A stretch of DNA of 15,972 nt from Tardiphaga sp. GTDB taxonomy: Bacteria > Pseudomonadota > Alphaproteobacteria > Rhizobiales > Xanthobacteraceae. The first letter of the stretch is position 1; each line of letters opens with the position of its first letter. Under the pieces are notes generated by a model. That model did not search any database, had not been told where the DNA came from, and saw nothing but the letters and a program-made list of their open reading frames with translations. The stretch is taken from assembly GCA_014377915.1 (NCBI GenBank), contig JACMOT010000250.1:1-15972 (forward strand), written 5' to 3'. The translations under genes and the position numbers were made by a program. This document shows, piece after piece, positions 1 to 6,214 of the stretch.

Positions 1-600
1 CATTTCAGTAAGGCGGCCGTCGCGCTGCGCCACCTTGGACGCGGCGCCCAGGAAGTCGGTGATCGACAGCACGTAGACCAGCGAAGTGTCCTGGAACAGC
101 ACGATGGTCTGGGTAAAGATCACCGGCAGCATGTTGCGGAACGCCTGCGGCAGCACCACGTAGCGCATCACCTCGCGGTAGTTCAGGCCGATGGCGTAGC
201 CGGCCATCACCTGCCCACGCGGAATCGACTGGATGCCGGCCCGCATGATCTCGGAGAAGTACGCCGCCTCGAACAGCGTGAAGGTGATGATGGTCGACGA
301 ATAGGCGCCGACCTGCACCGGCTGGTCGGCGCGCATGATCCATTGCCCGATATAGGGCATCAGGAAGTAGAACAGGAAGATCACCAGCACCAGCGGCAGC
401 GAGCGCATCAAATTGACGTAGCTCGCCGCGAAGGTCGACAGCACACTGTTCGACGACAGCCGCATCAGGGCGACCAGCGTGCCGAGGATCAATCCGCCGA
501 TGGTGGCGATCACCGTCAGCGTCAGCGTGAAGGTCATGCCCTGCTGGAACAGATAGGGAAGGCTGCGCCAGATGACGTTGAAATCGAAATCGCTGAACAT
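1..600 (-). CDS. gltK: Glutamate/aspartate ABC transporter permease GltK (partial, C-terminus beyond window)
   Basis: This is the second inner-membrane permease of a polar amino-acid importer; it would pair with GltJ to form the channel energised by an ATPase (GltL) expected to the left of the window. The frame opens with MFSDFDFNVIWRSLPYL and stays open for 200 codons to the window edge, so roughly the last 20 residues of a usual 220-residue protein are missing. It has several hydrophobic helices and the cytoplasmic EAA loop that docks the ATPase (EAAYFSEIMRAGIQSIPRGQ, followed by AxGL and LPQA). The start ATG shares one base with the gltJ stop (TGATG), which implies translational coupling. 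The family assignment is firm; glutamate/aspartate rather than another polar amino acid is inferred from the strong E. coli GltI resemblance of the binding protein in the same operon. Confidence 0.93.
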   Translation of the reverse strand, partial: MFSDFDFNVIWRSLPYLFQQGMTFTLTLTVIATIGGLILGTLVALMRLSSNSVLSTFAASYVNLMRSLPLVLVIFLFYFLMPYIGQWIMRADQPVQVGAYSSTIITFTLFEAAYFSEIMRAGIQSIPRGQVMAGYAIGLNYREVMRYVVLPQAFRNMLPVIFTQTIVLFQDTSLVYVLSITDFLGAASKVAQRDGRLTEM

Positions 601-1334
601 CACGCCTTACCCCCGTTGAAGCCGGGGATGACGAGACGCTTCTCCGCATAACGCATCCCGATCGTCACCACCGCGCTGAGCGCGAGGTAGATGACGGTGG
701 CGGCGGTGAAGGCCTCGAAGACCTGGAACGAGAACTCCTGCATCGAGCGCGCCCGCGCCGTCAGTTCCAGCACGCCGATGGTCAGCGCCACCGCGGTGTT
801 CTTGATGGTGTTGAGGAATTCGGAGGTCAGCGGCGGAAAGATCACGCGGTAGGCCAGCGGAAGCAGAATGTAGCGATAGGTCTGCACGGTGGTGAGGCCG
901 ATCGCGGTGCCGGCCATGCGCTGCCCCTTGGGCAGCGAATTGATGCCGGCGCTGACCTGGGTGGCGACGCGCGACGACATATACAGCCCGATGCCGATCA
1001 CCGCCGTGTAAAACGGACCGTTACGCAGCTGCTTGACCCAGGTGCCGAGATCCTGCGGGAGCAATTCGGGAACGACGAAAAACCAGATGAACAGCTGCAC
1101 CAGCAACGGAATGTTGCGGAACATCTCAATATAGGCGTTGCCGAGAAACACCGGCCATTTCGATGGCAAGGTACGGATGATGCCGATCAGCGAGCCGATC
1201 ACGAAGGCAATGGTCCAGGCGCAGATCGCGGTCAGGATCGTCACCCCCAGCCCGCTCATCAGCGTGCTGAAATAAGTGCCGGTCGCTTCAGGCGTCTGCT
1301 CCCAGAAGATTCCCCAATTCCAGTTATAATTCAC
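600..1334 (-). CDS. gltJ: Glutamate/aspartate ABC transporter permease GltJ
   Basis: First permease of the GltIJKL importer. I chose the GTG at 1334 because it is preceded by a GGGGGA ribosome site five bases upstream and gives the N-terminus (V/M)NYNWNWGIF, which matches the family opening seen in E. coli GltJ (xxDWNWGIF). This yields 244 residues, a normal length. A longer in-frame ATG at 1388 would add 18 residues but lies inside the intergenic stem-loop and has no family support. The protein has about five membrane helices, the FRNxPLLVQ motif near residue 80, and the EAA-like loop (QVSAGINSLPKGQRMAGTAI) followed by LLPLAYRVIFPPLTSE. The stop overlaps the gltK start by one base. It lies 74 bases downstream of gltI. 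Confidence 0.94.
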   Translation of the reverse strand: MNYNWNWGIFWEQTPEATGTYFSTLMSGLGVTILTAICAWTIAFVIGSLIGIIRTLPSKWPVFLGNAYIEMFRNIPLLVQLFIWFFVVPELLPQDLGTWVKQLRNGPFYTAVIGIGLYMSSRVATQVSAGINSLPKGQRMAGTAIGLTTVQTYRYILLPLAYRVIFPPLTSEFLNTIKNTAVALTIGVLELTARARSMQEFSFQVFEAFTAATVIYLALSAVVTIGMRYAEKRLVIPGFNGGKA

Positions 1335-1367
1335 GACTGTCCCCCGCGACGTGCGCCTTGGCCGGAA

Positions 1368-1396
1368 CCCATGCAATGGCTGGGCCATTGCATGGG
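1368..1396 (-). promoter_or_regulatory. gltI-gltJ intergenic stem-loop
   Basis: A perfect 12-bp inverted repeat (CCCATGCAATGG / CCATTGCATGGG) with a 5-base loop sits between the binding-protein and permease genes. No T-run follows it on the minus strand, so it is not a classic intrinsic terminator. In binding-protein-first transporter operons such hairpins commonly protect the 3' end of the upstream mRNA after processing, so that more binding protein than permease is made. That role is inferred here from position and shape. Confidence 0.8.
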
Positions 1397-1408
1397 CAGT
1401 GGTCGTCG

Positions 1409-2323
1409 TTACATCGCGTAGGCGTCGGGATCAGCCGAATCGGAGGGCTTGGCAAACGCCTTGGTCTGCTCGGTGCCCATCGGCACGTTCAGGTTCAGGC
1501 CCTTGGGCGGAATCGCCTGGGTGAACCACTTGTCGTACAGCTTCTTGCCGTCGGCACTGGTGTACAGCGCGGCGGTCGCGCCATCGACGACCTTCTTGAA
1601 CGGCACGTCGTCCTTGCGCAGCATGATGCCATAGGGCTCGGGCTTGGAGAACGCATCCTTGGAGATGACGTATCCGGTCGGATCCTTGGAGCCGGCGGCG
1701 AGGCTGGCGAGCAGGATATCGTCCATCACGAAGGCGACGGCGCGACCGGTCTCGACCATCAGGAAGGCTTCGGCATGGTCCTTGGCGGCGATGATGTTGA
1801 TGCCGAGGTTGCGCGCGGCGTTGGCTTCAGTGAGCTGCTTGATATTGGTGGTACCGGAGGTGGAGACCACCGACTTGCCCTTGAGGTCATCGATCGCGCT
1901 GAGCTTGCTGGACTTCTTCGAGACGAAGCGGCTGGCGGTCAGGAAGTGGGTGTTGGTGAAGGAAACCTGCTTCTGGCGATCGACATTATTGGTGGTCGAA
2001 CCGCATTCGAGATCGACGGTGCCGTTGGCGATCAGCGGAATGCGGGTCGCGGAGGTCACCGGGTTCAGCTTGACTTCGAGCTTCTCGAGCTTGAGGTCGG
2101 CTTTCACGGCGTCGACGATCTTGTAGCAGATGTCCATCGCGAAGCCGACCGGCTTCTGATTGTCATCCAGATAGGAGAACGGCACCGACGAATCGCGGAA
2201 ACCGATCGTGATGGCACCGGTGTCCTTGATCTTCTTCAAGGTACCGGTCAGCTCCTGCGCCTGAGCCTGCCCCGCGCAGATCGCCATGGCGACCACGGTG
2301 CCCAATAGGTGAATGCGTTTCAT
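1409..2323 (-). CDS. gltI: Glutamate/aspartate-binding periplasmic protein GltI
   Basis: Solute-binding protein that captures acidic amino acids in the periplasm and delivers them to GltJK. The ATG at 2323 follows a strong AGGAGAGG site and starts a clear signal peptide (MKRIHLLGTVVAMAICAG, cleavage after AQA at residue 22), giving 304 residues. An upstream extension to 2497 in the same frame is rejected because it lacks a ribosome site and would bury the signal peptide. Residue blocks closely match E. coli GltI: RDSSVPFSY, LECGSTTNN, VDRQKQ, SGTTN, AAKDHAEAF, GRAVAFVMDD, MLRKDD and KWFTQAIPPKGLN. It is first in the operon and is separated from gltJ by a stable stem-loop, fitting a higher dose of the binding protein. 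Confidence 0.96.
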   Translation of the reverse strand: MKRIHLLGTVVAMAICAGQAQAQELTGTLKKIKDTGAITIGFRDSSVPFSYLDDNQKPVGFAMDICYKIVDAVKADLKLEKLEVKLNPVTSATRIPLIANGTVDLECGSTTNNVDRQKQVSFTNTHFLTASRFVSKKSSKLSAIDDLKGKSVVSTSGTTNIKQLTEANAARNLGINIIAAKDHAEAFLMVETGRAVAFVMDDILLASLAAGSKDPTGYVISKDAFSKPEPYGIMLRKDDVPFKKVVDGATAALYTSADGKKLYDKWFTQAIPPKGLNLNVPMGTEQTKAFAKPSDSADPDAYAM

Positions 2324-2774
2324 GTACCCTCTCCTCAACTGTTCAACCCGGACCGGCCGCCTGCCACTTTGGGATGAGCGCCCCGGTCCGCCGTTCGGGA
2401 TGCTTGCACAATCGGGGCCAAAACGGAATTGTACGGAAGGTGGTTTGTCGGGGATGTCGCAGCACGGTAAATCCCGGTGATGAGCAACGCCCTTCATGCC
2501 CCCTCCGACGTCGTCGCCGCACGCGCCGCAACGTCGGCGAATAGTCCGGCCGGGTCATCGTTACCTTGATGACGCTGATCTTTTTGTTGTACGGCGCATC
2601 ATCGTCGTGATCGGCTTCAAGCTGGTGCCGCGGATCGGCACCGGGGCCAATTACGGCGCTGCCGGCGATGGGGTTGATCTCGCTGGGAATGGCCGGCACG
2701 AACAGGCCGCCGAATTTCTGGACAAATGCCGCGCGATCCAGCGCAGCATTGAAACGAACGCGAAGCCTTCAAGG
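2324..2774. other. 451-base intergenic region upstream of gltI
   Basis: This holds the gltI leader and promoter candidate (2405-2420) in its left part. The right part has no convincing gene. A minus-strand frame runs open from just after the amidotransferase stop (about 2771) to 2343 and can be read as RVRFNAALDRAAFVQKFGG and onward, but it has no good start or ribosome site and soon turns arginine-rich. I do not recognise it; it could be a decayed gene or chance. Confidence 0.5.
2405..2420 (-). promoter_or_regulatory. Sigma-54-like promoter candidate for gltIJK
   Basis: On the minus strand TGGCCCCGATTGTGCA matches the sigma-54 consensus TGGCAC-N5-TTGCA with one mismatch in each box, and has the exact GG-N10-GC spacing. 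Transcription would start near 2394, about 70 bases before the gltI ATG. The leader would contain an 8-bp inverted repeat (CGGACCGG at 2349-2356 with CCGGTCCG at 2383-2390). RpoN/NtrC control would suit a glutamate importer. Found by eye, not by a matrix score. Confidence 0.4.
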
Positions 2775-3545
2775 TCAGTTGCTGTTCTGGTGCGCCACGA
2801 CCGCGGCGCCAAAAGCCTGAAACAGCGCCCGGTTGATCGGGTTCAGCTGCGGGTCATATTCGGCGTGCCACTGCACACCCAGCGCAAAACCCGGCGCGTC
2901 GGCAATGCGAATCGCCTCGATGGTGCCGTCGTCGGCGATACCCTCAATGACGACCCGCCTGCCGGGATGGTCGATCCCCTGGCCATGAAGCGAATTCACC
3001 GCGATCGTATCCCGGCCGATCAGTCGCGCGAAGATGCCATCCGGCGTCAGATGCACCCGATGACGGTCGGCGAAGACGACGGCCGGATCGGGATGGATTT
3101 CGCCGCTATCGAGTCGTGGCATGCGATGGTTGATTCGGCCCGGGATTTCGCGGATTTCAGGATGCAGCGAACCACCAAAGGCGACATTCATTTCTTGCAG
3201 GCCGCGGCAGATACCAAAAATCGGCACTCCCAAATCGACGCAGGCTTCGCACAGCGCCAGCGCCACGGCGTCGCGGGCATTGTCATAGGGCTCGTGACGA
3301 ACATGCGGTTCGACGCCGAACCGGGTCGGGTGGACATTGGCACGGGCGCCGGTCAGCACGATCCCGTCGACGACGCCAAGCAGGGCACTGATGTCAGACA
3401 CTTCCGGGATGCCGGCAAACATCAGAGGCAGCGCGTTTGCCACCTCGGCCACCGCGCGCAAATTCGCCTCGCCAACCATCTGCACCGAAAAGCGGTTCTC
3501 GATGCGATAGGAGTTACCGATCACGCCGATTACCGGCCGCTTCAT
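2775..3545 (-). CDS. Gamma-glutamyl-GABA hydrolase family protein (PuuD-like, peptidase C26)
   Basis: Class I glutamine-amidotransferase-fold hydrolase that cleaves gamma-glutamyl amides; the best-known member, PuuD, releases GABA from gamma-glutamyl-GABA in putrescine breakdown. At 256 residues it is the same length as PuuD. Visible catalytic features are the nucleophile elbow GICRGLQ (Cys113), the NSLHGQGID segment (184-192) and GVQWHAEY (His227, Glu229). The family motif LTGARANVHPTRFG (64-77) is also present. It starts with MKRPVIGVIGNSY at 3545, after a purine-rich GGAAAGAGA. It stands alone and no puuABC genes are nearby, so the substrate is not settled by context; cleavage of another gamma-glutamyl amine is possible. 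Confidence 0.9.
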   Translation of the reverse strand: MKRPVIGVIGNSYRIENRFSVQMVGEANLRAVAEVANALPLMFAGIPEVSDISALLGVVDGIVLTGARANVHPTRFGVEPHVRHEPYDNARDAVALALCEACVDLGVPIFGICRGLQEMNVAFGGSLHPEIREIPGRINHRMPRLDSGEIHPDPAVVFADRHRVHLTPDGIFARLIGRDTIAVNSLHGQGIDHPGRRVVIEGIADDGTIEAIRIADAPGFALGVQWHAEYDPQLNPINRALFQAFGAAVVAHQNSN

Positions 3546-3580
3546 GCAGGGTCTCTTTCCACAAAGTTATCCCGTTGCGA

Positions 3581-3604
3581 GGCAAGATATAGGCCAGCCT
3601 TGCC
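3581..3604. promoter_or_regulatory. Inverted repeat upstream of the PuuD-like gene
   Basis: GGCAAG-N12-CTTGCC lies 36 bases before the start codon and encloses a minus-strand TATATC that could act as a -10 box. A second small palindrome, AGAAT-ATC-ATTCT, lies at 3622-3634. Geometry suits a dimeric repressor, but no regulator is identified. Confidence 0.35.
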
Positions 3605-3770
3605 GGCGTGGCGAGACATATAGAATATCATTCTTTTGGGCAGTGCGAAGCGGGAAGACACCGGACCATGCGTTCACGGCGATTCGCCCGTCCCCTACAC
3701 GTCGGCACACCGCCAAAGCTGGTGGTGAAACCGGGGTGGCTAACGTGAGCGGGGTGGGGTGGGGTTTGGA

Positions 3771-3845
3771 TGGTGGGCGCGACAGGGATCGAACCTGTGA
3801 CCCCCTCGATGTCAACGAGGTGCTCTCCCGCTGAGCTACGCGCCC
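3771..3845 (-). tRNA. tRNA-Val (anticodon GAC), CCA encoded
   Basis: The minus strand folds as a complete cloverleaf of 75 bases. The 7-bp acceptor stem is GGGCGCG/CGCGCCC, the anticodon stem is CCTCG/CGAGG around loop TTGACAT, and the T-arm contains GGTTCGATCC. The anticodon GAC (bases 3813-3811) reads valine GUC codons. The discriminator is A at 3774 and CCA is encoded at 3773-3771. A well-spaced sigma-70 promoter lies upstream at 3872-3900. No duplicated 3' tRNA end or integrase was seen, so there is no sign of an integrated element here. Confidence 0.97.
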
Positions 3846-3871
3846 TAAGTCCAGTCCTTACGGGTGCGGTC

Positions 3872-3900
3872 CGTATACCGGGTCAGGTTGAGACAGGCAA
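3872..3900 (-). promoter_or_regulatory. Sigma-70 promoter of tRNA-Val
   Basis: On the minus strand TTGCCT and TATACG are separated by exactly 17 bases. The predicted start is about 20 bases before the mature tRNA 5' end. The -35 box lies inside one arm of the hairpin at 3892-3925. Confidence 0.65.
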
Positions 3901-3925
3901 GGACGCCGAAGCGCCAATCCCTGTC
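3892..3925 (-). terminator. Nested hairpin between cpdR and tRNA-Val
   Basis: An outer 6-bp stem (GACAGG/CCTGTC) encloses an inner stem GGCGC-TTCG-GCGTC closed by a C(UUCG)G tetraloop. It lies 26 bases after the cpdR stop and could end or slow cpdR transcription. It lacks a T-run on the minus strand, so terminator function is tentative. Confidence 0.4.
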
Positions 3926-3950
3926 TCTTTTCAAAAAAAGCGGACTTGCC

Positions 3951-4310
3951 TCAGGCCGCCAGCATCTTGTTCACTTCACTGACCAATTCACGCAGGTGAA
4001 CCGGCTTGGCAAGCACCTTGGCGTTCTTCGGCGCATCCGAATCCGAATTCAGCGCCACGGCTGCGAAGCCGGTGATGAACATGATCTTGATGTCGGGGTC
4101 GAGTTCGCTGGCGCGACGCGCCAGTTCGATGCCGTCCATCTCCGGCATCACGATGTCGGTAAGAAGCATTTCAAACGGCTCCTCGCGCAATCGCTGATAG
4201 GCGGATAGCCCGTTATCATGGGACGAGACCTGAAAACCGGCGTTTTCCAGCGCCTTGACCAGGAAGCGCCGCATATCGTTGTCGTCTTCGGCAAGGAGAA
4301 TCTTGTGCAT
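3951..4310 (-). CDS. cpdR: Single-domain response regulator CpdR
   Basis: CpdR is a stand-alone receiver domain that, when unphosphorylated, primes the ClpXP protease to degrade cell-cycle proteins in alphaproteobacteria; the CckA-ChpT phosphorelay switches it off. The 119-residue protein is all receiver: acidic pocket Glu8-Asp9-Asp10, phospho-acceptor Asp52 in LLTDIVMPEMDG, Thr80 and Lys102. The segments MDGIELARRASEL, KIMFITGFAAVAL, AKVLAKPVHLRELV and the end MLAA match Caulobacter CpdR closely. There is no output domain. It is transcribed divergently from the amidohydrolase gene at 4612. The ribosome site is poor, so translation may be weak or depend on the long 5' region. Confidence 0.95.
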   Translation of the reverse strand: MHKILLAEDDNDMRRFLVKALENAGFQVSSHDNGLSAYQRLREEPFEMLLTDIVMPEMDGIELARRASELDPDIKIMFITGFAAVALNSDSDAPKNAKVLAKPVHLRELVSEVNKMLAA

Positions 4311-4343
4311 GGCGGTTGGACGTCGAACCCAATGAGAGGACCT

Positions 4344-4472
4344 GTGCGAACACTAAGCCTGAGCTCTGGTAAATTTCGGGTGAAGGCCGTGCTCAGGCTC
4401 GCAACACTTTGTCCCATGACGGCGCGCCGGATGCCATCTCAATCGGCACGGGTGGTACTTTAGTGCGAACAC
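4344..4472. repeat. Paired 10-bp repeats and inverted repeat in the cpdR divergent promoter region
   Basis: GTGCGAACAC occurs twice in the same orientation, at 4344-4353 and 4463-4472. Between them is a perfect 8-bp inverted repeat, GCCTGAGC (4357-4364) and GCTCAGGC (4391-4398). A second inverted repeat, GTCGAA-N7-TTCGAC, follows at 4477-4495. The 301-base gap between cpdR and the amidohydrolase gene (4311-4611) otherwise shows no gene. No clear -35/-10 pair or CtrA site (TTAA-N7-TTAA) was found in it. Confidence 0.5.
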
Positions 4473-4611
4473 AACGGTCGAATTGTTTTTTCGACGGCCG
4501 ATTTCACTTGGCAGATCGCGATGGGTTACCGACAATGCGCCCTCATAAACAGCGATCTCGCGCCAGGCCGAGTTTGCGGCGTGATCGTAGTCGAGGGATG
4601 ACGTCCGACCG

Positions 4612-5499
4612 ATGACCCAGCCTGACGGTGACCTGTCGCCCCCCTTCGAGATTGTCGAGCCCGCGCAGTGGCGCGCGCCGATTATCTTCAACTCTCCCCA
4701 TTCGGGCTCAGTCTATCCCGCGGAATTCCTCAGCGCGTCGCGCATCGACGTGGTGGCGCTGCGGCGCTCCGAAGATTCGTTTATGGACGAATTGATTGTT
4801 GGCCTGAGCGACCGTGGTTTTCCCGTCATGCGTGTGCATTTTCCGCGCTCTTATGTGGACGTCAACCGCGAGCCCTACGAGCTCGACCCGCGAATGTTCA
4901 CCGGACGGCTGCCCAGCTTTGCCAACACCCGCTCGATGCGCGTCGCCGGCGGGTTGGGGACAATTCCGCGGGTCGTCGGCGACGGCCAGGAGATCTATCG
5001 CGAACGGCTGGATGTCGATGATGCCCTCGCCCGCATCGAGACGCTGTACAAGCCGTATCATCGCGGACTGCGCCGGCTGATCAACAAGGCACATCAGGCA
5101 TTCGGCACCGCGATCGTGGTGGACTGCCATTCGATGCCCTCGATCGGGATTTCTCGCGACGAGCCGCGCCGGCCCGACGTGGTGATCGGCGACCGCTACG
5201 GCACCAGTTGCGCCGGCGTCCTCGTCGAGGTGGTGGAATCCACCTTTGGCAGGCTTGGCTATTCGCTGGGGCGGAACAAGCCCTATGCCGGCGGTTTCAT
5301 CACTGAACATTACGGCAACCCGGCCAGCGGCCTGCACGCCGTCCAGATCGAGCTCAACCGCGCGATCTATATGGACGAACGGCGCCGCGAGCGCACCGCA
5401 CGGTTCGACCAGATCGCGGCTGACTTTACGGTGCTGGCGGATGCGTTGGCCGCGGTGCCACTGACCGAGCTGGGACCTTTCCAGGCCGCCGCCGAATAG
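4612..5499 (+). CDS. N-formylglutamate amidohydrolase family protein
   Basis: Zinc-dependent amidohydrolase of the N-formylglutamate deformylase family, which releases glutamate from N-formylglutamate in histidine breakdown or acts on related N-acyl amino acids. It has 295 residues. Family features seen are FNSPHSGSVYP (residues 26-36, with the metal-binding His), the VDVNREPYELDP block (82-93), IVVDCHSMP (168-176) and the later HYGNP-x-HAVQIELNR region. The ATG at 4612 is the only in-frame start because a stop lies 24 bases upstream; a GAGGG lies 14 bases before it. It is divergent from cpdR, and hisN lies further along. No hut genes are visible, so a role in histidine use is unproven. Confidence 0.88.
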   Translation: MTQPDGDLSPPFEIVEPAQWRAPIIFNSPHSGSVYPAEFLSASRIDVVALRRSEDSFMDELIVGLSDRGFPVMRVHFPRSYVDVNREPYELDPRMFTGRLPSFANTRSMRVAGGLGTIPRVVGDGQEIYRERLDVDDALARIETLYKPYHRGLRRLINKAHQAFGTAIVVDCHSMPSIGISRDEPRRPDVVIGDRYGTSCAGVLVEVVESTFGRLGYSLGRNKPYAGGFITEHYGNPASGLHAVQIELNRAIYMDERRRERTARFDQIAADFTVLADALAAVPLTELGPFQAAAE

Positions 5500-5755
5500 C
5501 CGGATCGCTTCCGTTTCCCCGACCTCCTCCGAACAACTGTCGCGCCAGCAACCACATCATGCGTCAGGCCGGATCGCAGTCGGCTGCCGCGGCTGTCATC
5601 ATCAGAACGCAACCACTGGTCGTGAAAACTTTCGGTTTCGAGCCCCAAGACTTCGTCAATCGCCGGTCGCTTCACCGCTTCAGTCCCCCCTCCTGAACGG
5701 CAAAATTTTACCGTCGAAATTCACTCAACCTTAGATATTATAAATCAACCTCCGA
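5500..5755. other. Intergenic region before the pilin gene
   Basis: No gene is seen. The left part is GC-rich without a clear terminator for the amidohydrolase. From about 5700 it becomes AT-rich (TTAGATATTATAAATC at 5731-5746), consistent with the pilin promoter; TTTACC (5707-5712) and TTAGAT (5731-5736) are 18 bases apart but are a weak match. Confidence 0.4.
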
Positions 5756-5774
5756 GTGCGAAAAATAATCGCAC
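5756..5774 (+). promoter_or_regulatory. Inverted repeat upstream of the Flp pilin gene
   Basis: GTGCGA-N7-TCGCAC is perfect and ends about nine bases before the AGGAGGT ribosome site of the pilin gene. It follows an AT-rich stretch and could be an operator or a small hairpin in the 5' untranslated region. Confidence 0.45.
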
Positions 5775-5792
5775 AACTTTTCAGGAGGTTTT

Positions 5793-5957
5793 ATGAAACG
5801 CGTTCTTGCAAGATTCTGGGCCGACGAGTCGGGCGCCACCGCCATCGAATATGGCCTGATTGCCGCCGGGATTTCGCTGGTGATCATTGCCGCCGTTCAG
5901 GGCCTTGGCACCACCCTCAATTCCAAATTCGGCGACATCAATACGTCACTGAAATGA
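5793..5957 (+). CDS. Flp/Fap-type pilin subunit
   Basis: Small type IVb pilin, the kind exported and assembled by the Tad apparatus for adhesion. The 54-residue product begins MKRVLARFWADESG and contains the prepilin signature ATAIEYGLIAAGISLVIIAA. Cleavage by a TadV/CpaA-type peptidase is expected after Gly14, leaving Glu at mature position 5 followed by Tyr, as in known Flp pilins. A hydrophobic helix spans about residues 17-38, with a short polar tail after it. The ribosome site AGGAGGT is close to ideal, suggesting high expression. It is alone: no tad/cpa genes lie in the window, so its secretion machinery must be elsewhere. Confidence 0.93.
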   Translation: MKRVLARFWADESGATAIEYGLIAAGISLVIIAAVQGLGTTLNSKFGDINTSLK

Positions 5958-6126
5958 TCGGCCACGCATGGTGGCAAACGGCCCGGCCTCTCAGCCGGCT
6001 CCGGATGGCCTTTCGCCCGCGGCGATTCCCGTCATTCACATCCGAGGCTGTCGGGGTGTTACACGGATGCATCGACCGCGGCTTCGAGCCGGGCGCACTA
6101 ATCATCGCAGCATGCCCCTCCGACAG

Positions 6127-6158
6127 AAAAAAGGGCCGCTTGCGTTGGCAAGCGGCCC
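6127..6158 (-). terminator. Strong intrinsic terminator (minus strand)
   Basis: On the minus strand a perfect 11-bp stem, GGGCCGCTTGC with GCAAGCGGCCC, has a 4-base loop and is followed at once by six T (6132-6127). On the plus strand the T-run is missing, so it works for leftward transcripts only. No minus-strand protein gene ends here, which is the main evidence for the small RNA. Confidence 0.92.
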
Positions 6159-6214
6159 AAGTCTAGGGAGGAAACGCCCAAGGAGGGCAGCGATAACGCG
6201 AGGCGTTACCGCAC
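6127..6214 (-). ncRNA. Candidate trans-acting small RNA with CU-rich anti-Shine-Dalgarno motifs
   Basis: Reading leftward, the RNA would hold a stem-loop TAACGC-CTC-GCGTTA (6208-6194), then GCCC-TCCTT-GGGC (6188-6176) which presents UCCUU in its loop, then an unpaired stretch with UUUCCUCCCU, then the terminator. CU-rich exposed segments able to pair with ribosome sites are typical of alphaproteobacterial Hfq-type small RNAs. A possible promoter is TTGCTC (6249-6244) and CATATT (6226-6221), 17 bases apart, placing the start near 6214 and giving about 88 bases. The 5' end is the weak point: a start further right is possible, which would add the hairpin CCGCA/TGCGG at 6214-6229. I cannot assign it to a named family. 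Confidence 0.6.

Noticed and set aside
1358..2308. 316-codon plus-strand open frame opposite gltI
   Set aside because: It is the antisense shadow of gltI, rich in Gly, Asp, Arg and His, without a ribosome site or recognisable family.
2496..3623. 375-codon plus-strand frame opposite the PuuD-like gene
   Set aside because: The opposite strand has a full catalytic triad and a normal family length; this frame is low-information and Arg/His/Asp-rich.
3622..3634. AGAATATCATTCT as an Irr/ICE iron box
   Set aside because: The AGAA and TTCT halves are five bases apart rather than the three of the ICE motif, and the neighbouring gene has no iron link.
3771..3845. tRNA-Val 3' end as an integration site
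   Set aside because: No second copy of the tRNA end, no integrase and no foreign-looking genes in the window.
5367..5675. Minus-strand frame with a GGAGG-like site starting MKRPAIDEVLG
   Set aside because: It runs antisense into the 3' end of the amidohydrolase gene and becomes Arg/Ser-rich; support is too thin.
5958..6126. Possible second small gene after the pilin
   Set aside because: Frames here lack a ribosome site and look Arg/Pro-rich; no pilin-like or other motif follows.
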